A DNA stretch of 64,000 nt from Mycobacterium sp. MFM001 (GTDB taxonomy: Bacteria; Actinomycetota; Actinomycetes; Mycobacteriales; Mycobacteriaceae). The stretch is from NCBI RefSeq assembly GCF_003402475.1, contig NZ_BFAB01000007.1, forward strand, positions 281,054 to 345,053, in the 5' to 3' direction. Shown here in pieces: positions 62,121 through 64,000 of this stretch. The stretch's first letter is position 1. Each line of letters opens with the position of its first letter. The position numbers and the translations under genes are program-made. The notes under the pieces were generated by a model. It searched no databases and was not told the origin of the DNA. It was given only the letters and a program-made list of their open reading frames with translations.

Positions 62121-63163
62121 TGAATATCGACATGGCCGCGCTGCACGCGATCGAAGCGGACAAAGGCATTTCGGTGGATGTGGTCGTCGAGACCATCAAG
62201 TCGGCGCTGCTCACCGCCTACCGGCACACCGAAGGACACCAGCAGGACGCATACATCGACATCGACCGCAAGACGGGGGTCGTGCGGGTGATCGCCCGCG
62301 AGGTCGACGAGGACGGCAATGTGCTGTCCGAATGGGACGACACCCCTGAGGGTTTCGGCCGGATCGCCGCCACCACTGCGCGGCAGGTGATCCTGCAGCG
62401 GCTGCGCGACGCCGAGAACGAGCGCAACTACGGCGAGTTCTCCACCCGGGAGGGTGAAATCGTCGCGGGGGTGATCCAACGCGACAGCCGCGCCAACGCG
62501 CGCGGGCTCGTCGTCGTCCGGATGGGCAGCGAAACCAAGGGATCCGAAGGGGTGATCCCGGCGGCCGAGCAGGTGCCCGGCGAGACCTACGAGCACGGCG
62601 ACCGGCTGCGCTGCTACGTGGTCGGGGTGACCCGCGGTGCCCGCGAGCCGCTGATCACGCTCTCGCGTACCCACCCGAACCTGGTGCGCAAGCTGTTCTC
62701 GCTGGAAGTGCCCGAGATCGCCGACGGGTCAGTGGAGATTGTCGCGGTCGCCCGTGAGGCGGGCCATCGTTCCAAGATCGCCGTGCGGTCGAACGTCCCC
62801 GGTCTCAACGCCAAGGGCGCCTGCATCGGCCCGATGGGACAGCGGGTGCGCAATGTGATGAGCGAGCTGTCCGGGGAGAAGATCGACATCATCGACTACG
62901 ACGAGGACCCTGCCCGCTTCGTCGCCAATGCGCTCTCGCCGGCCAAGGTGGTTTCGGTCACGGTCATCGACCAGTCCGCGCGGGCCGCCCGGGTGGTCGT
63001 GCCCGACTTCCAGTTGTCGCTGGCAATTGGTAAGGAAGGCCAGAATGCGCGGCTGGCTGCCCGGCTGACGGGCTGGCGGATCGACATCCGCGGCGATTCG
63101 CCCGAACACCCCGCCGGCCAGCCGGAACACGGCGCAAGCCACGGCATGGCCCACGACCGGTAG
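62120..63163 (+). CDS. nusA: Transcription termination/antitermination factor NusA
   Basis: A 347-residue RNA-polymerase-binding protein. The order is N-terminal domain ([20 protein letters not shown]), S1 domain ([20 protein letters not shown]), KH1 (SKIAVRS region with [16 protein letters not shown]) and KH2 ([20 protein letters not shown]). The C-terminal acidic repeats of E. coli NusA are absent, as is normal in actinobacteria. The dispersed repeat copy 5 begins at the last base of its stop codon. Confidence 0.96.
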   Translation: MNIDMAALHAIEADKGISVDVVVETIKSALLTAYRHTEGHQQDAYIDIDRKTGVVRVIAREVDEDGNVLSEWDDTPEGFGRIAATTARQVILQRLRDAENERNYGEFSTREGEIVAGVIQRDSRANARGLVVVRMGSETKGSEGVIPAAEQVPGETYEHGDRLRCYVVGVTRGAREPLITLSRTHPNLVRKLFSLEVPEIADGSVEIVAVAREAGHRSKIAVRSNVPGLNAKGACIGPMGQRVRNVMSELSGEKIDIIDYDEDPARFVANALSPAKVVSVTVIDQSARAARVVVPDFQLSLAIGKEGQNARLAARLTGWRIDIRGDSPEHPAGQPEHGASHGMAHDR

Positions 63164-63207
63164 TGGCGATCGCAAGCGCGGCGGAGCCGGGCGCAGTGGG
63201 TCGCCAC
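63163..63207 (-). repeat. 45-bp dispersed palindromic repeat, copy 5 (inverted orientation)
   Basis: GTGGCGA (63163-63169) and TCGCCAC (63201-63207) form the arms; read on the minus strand it matches copy 2 almost throughout. It starts on the last base of the nusA stop codon and lies in the nusA-ylxR gap. Confidence 0.85.
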
Positions 63208-63258
63208 CCAACGGGCTAGCCGGTGCCGAGCGCCGGCCTGGTGCAGGTAAACTGAGCC

Positions 63259-63621
63259 GTGATCCAGCGCGAGACTTCGGCCTCGGCGCATCGACGCACC
63301 GAAGGACCGGTGCGGACCTGCGTCGGCTGCCGGAAGCGAGAGTTGGCCGTCGAACTGCTTCGAGTGGTGGCGGTGTCGAGCGAGAACGGCAAATCCGCCG
63401 TAATCGTCGACACAGCAGGTAACCTGCCGGGGCGGGGTGCGTGGCTGCATCCCTCACCGCAGTGCACACGCGAAGCGATCCGGCGACGAGCTTTCACCCG
63501 AGCGCTGCGCATCACCGGTTCACCGGATACATCCGCGGTGGTCGAGCATGTCGATTCGCTCGGCACACCCGGCAACAGGACAGGTAGCAAAGAACATGAG
63601 CACACCGTGAAGTCCCGATGA
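63259..63621 (+). CDS. YlxR-family RNA-binding protein
   Basis: A 120-residue protein of the DUF448/YlxR family, always found between nusA and infB. The motif [20 protein letters not shown] is followed by [14 protein letters not shown], the family signature. It probably binds RNA or ribosomal components; nucleoid and RNase P associations are described for some members. GTG start. A hydrophilic tail of about 30 residues is present. Confidence 0.9.
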   Translation: MIQRETSASAHRRTEGPVRTCVGCRKRELAVELLRVVAVSSENGKSAVIVDTAGNLPGRGAWLHPSPQCTREAIRRRAFTRALRITGSPDTSAVVEHVDSLGTPGNRTGSKEHEHTVKSR

Positions 63622-63686
63622 CCATGCGTCATAGCTAAACCCGAGGCGCGGCCCACCACCGCTGTCGCCTCATGGACAGGAGATGT

Positions 63687-64000
63687 AGTGGCAGGCAAGG
63701 CCCGCGTACACGAGTTGGCCAAGGAACTCGGTGTTACCAGCAAGGAAGTTCTCGCCCGGCTGAGCGAACAGGGCGAATTCGTCAAATCGGCATCCTCGAC
63801 GGTCGAGGCGCCCGTCGCGCGCCGGCTGCGTGAATCGTTCGGCGGCGGCAAGCCCGCCGCGGAGAAGACCGCCGGCAACGGCGCACCCGCGAAGGCAGCC
63901 AAGGCCCCGGCGCCGGAGAAAAAGGCGCCGGCCGCTGAGCCGCCCGCGCCGCCGGCCCCGCCCGCGCAGCCGCAAGCCGCGCAACCCCAAGCCGCGCCGC
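63687..64000 (+). CDS. infB: Translation initiation factor IF-2 (N-terminal part, cut by window end)
   Basis: The first 104 codons only; the gene continues past the window. GTG at 63687 after ACAGGAGATG. The product starts [20 protein letters not shown], followed by [20 protein letters not shown], the IF2-N domain. It then enters the long Ala/Pro/Lys-rich linker ([19 protein letters not shown]) typical of high-GC actinobacteria. The G domain that binds initiator tRNA and GTP lies outside. Confidence 0.95.

Overview
The window is high-GC actinobacterial DNA and reads as the chromosome of a slow-growing, non-tuberculous Mycobacterium. Evidence: a PE gene and two PPE genes of the SVP type, mycothione reductase, EfpA, an Mpt83-like fasciclin lipoprotein, Mpt53, Rip1 and a MIRU-like spacer. 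The housekeeping gene order matches, in reverse, the M. tuberculosis stretch around Rv2839c (infB) to Rv2883c (pyrH) as I remember it. I cannot name the species from sequence alone.

Layout. 1-2011: a CsbD-like stress protein and an FAD/Rieske oxidoreductase. 2115-5472: pyrH-frr-cdsA-rlmN. 5536-9142: exported thiol oxidoreductase Mpt53 with a CcdA-like membrane partner, a ribbon-helix-helix regulator with its own operator plus a DUF4097 protein, a small membrane protein and a fasciclin lipoprotein. 9237-13686: dxr-rip1-ispG and a GNAT gene. 13824-21489: penicillin-binding lipoprotein, DUF1707 protein, SnoaL-like protein, methionine aminopeptidase, cobyric acid synthase, an alpha/beta-fold protein, a class I amidotransferase and an SDR. 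21493-24694: PPE, PE-PPE. 24878-25996: nickel/cobalt permease NicT. 49956-64000: mqo, GNAT, a Mg-chelatase-like protein, cobO-cobB-cysG, efpA, proS, a ferritin-like/Tat lipoprotein pair, and rimP-nusA-ylxR-infB.

The standout is a roughly 21-kb accessory island (26118-47530) between nicT and mtr, neighbours in M. tuberculosis. It encodes a complete [NiFe]-hydrogenase of the actinobacterial group 1h (high-affinity, atmospheric-H2) type. Present are the small and large subunits, a NifU/Rieske-like Fe-S protein, a full Hyp set (A, B, C, D, E, F) with three HypC-type domains, and a HybD-type endopeptidase. The island also carries many uncharacterised accessory genes. These include two SIS-fold proteins (one fused to a HypC-like domain), five conserved proteins of unknown function (one only 39 aa), and a Cas4-like 4Fe-4S protein without an obvious catalytic lysine. 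Two more small proteins, a GNAT-AAA+ fusion and a Fur-family regulator complete it. hhyS to the last gene at 27529 runs on one strand with mostly overlapping start and stop codons, so it is probably one 14-kb operon. An 11-bp-periodic motif array lies just upstream of nicT and may be the site of the Fur-family regulator. The picture is one locus for nickel import, regulation, cofactor assembly and H2 oxidation.

The window also holds five copies of one exactly 45-bp palindromic repeat with compensatory changes in its arms, one copy inside the apparent 5' end of a gene. I found no tRNA or rRNA genes, CRISPR arrays or complete insertion sequences.
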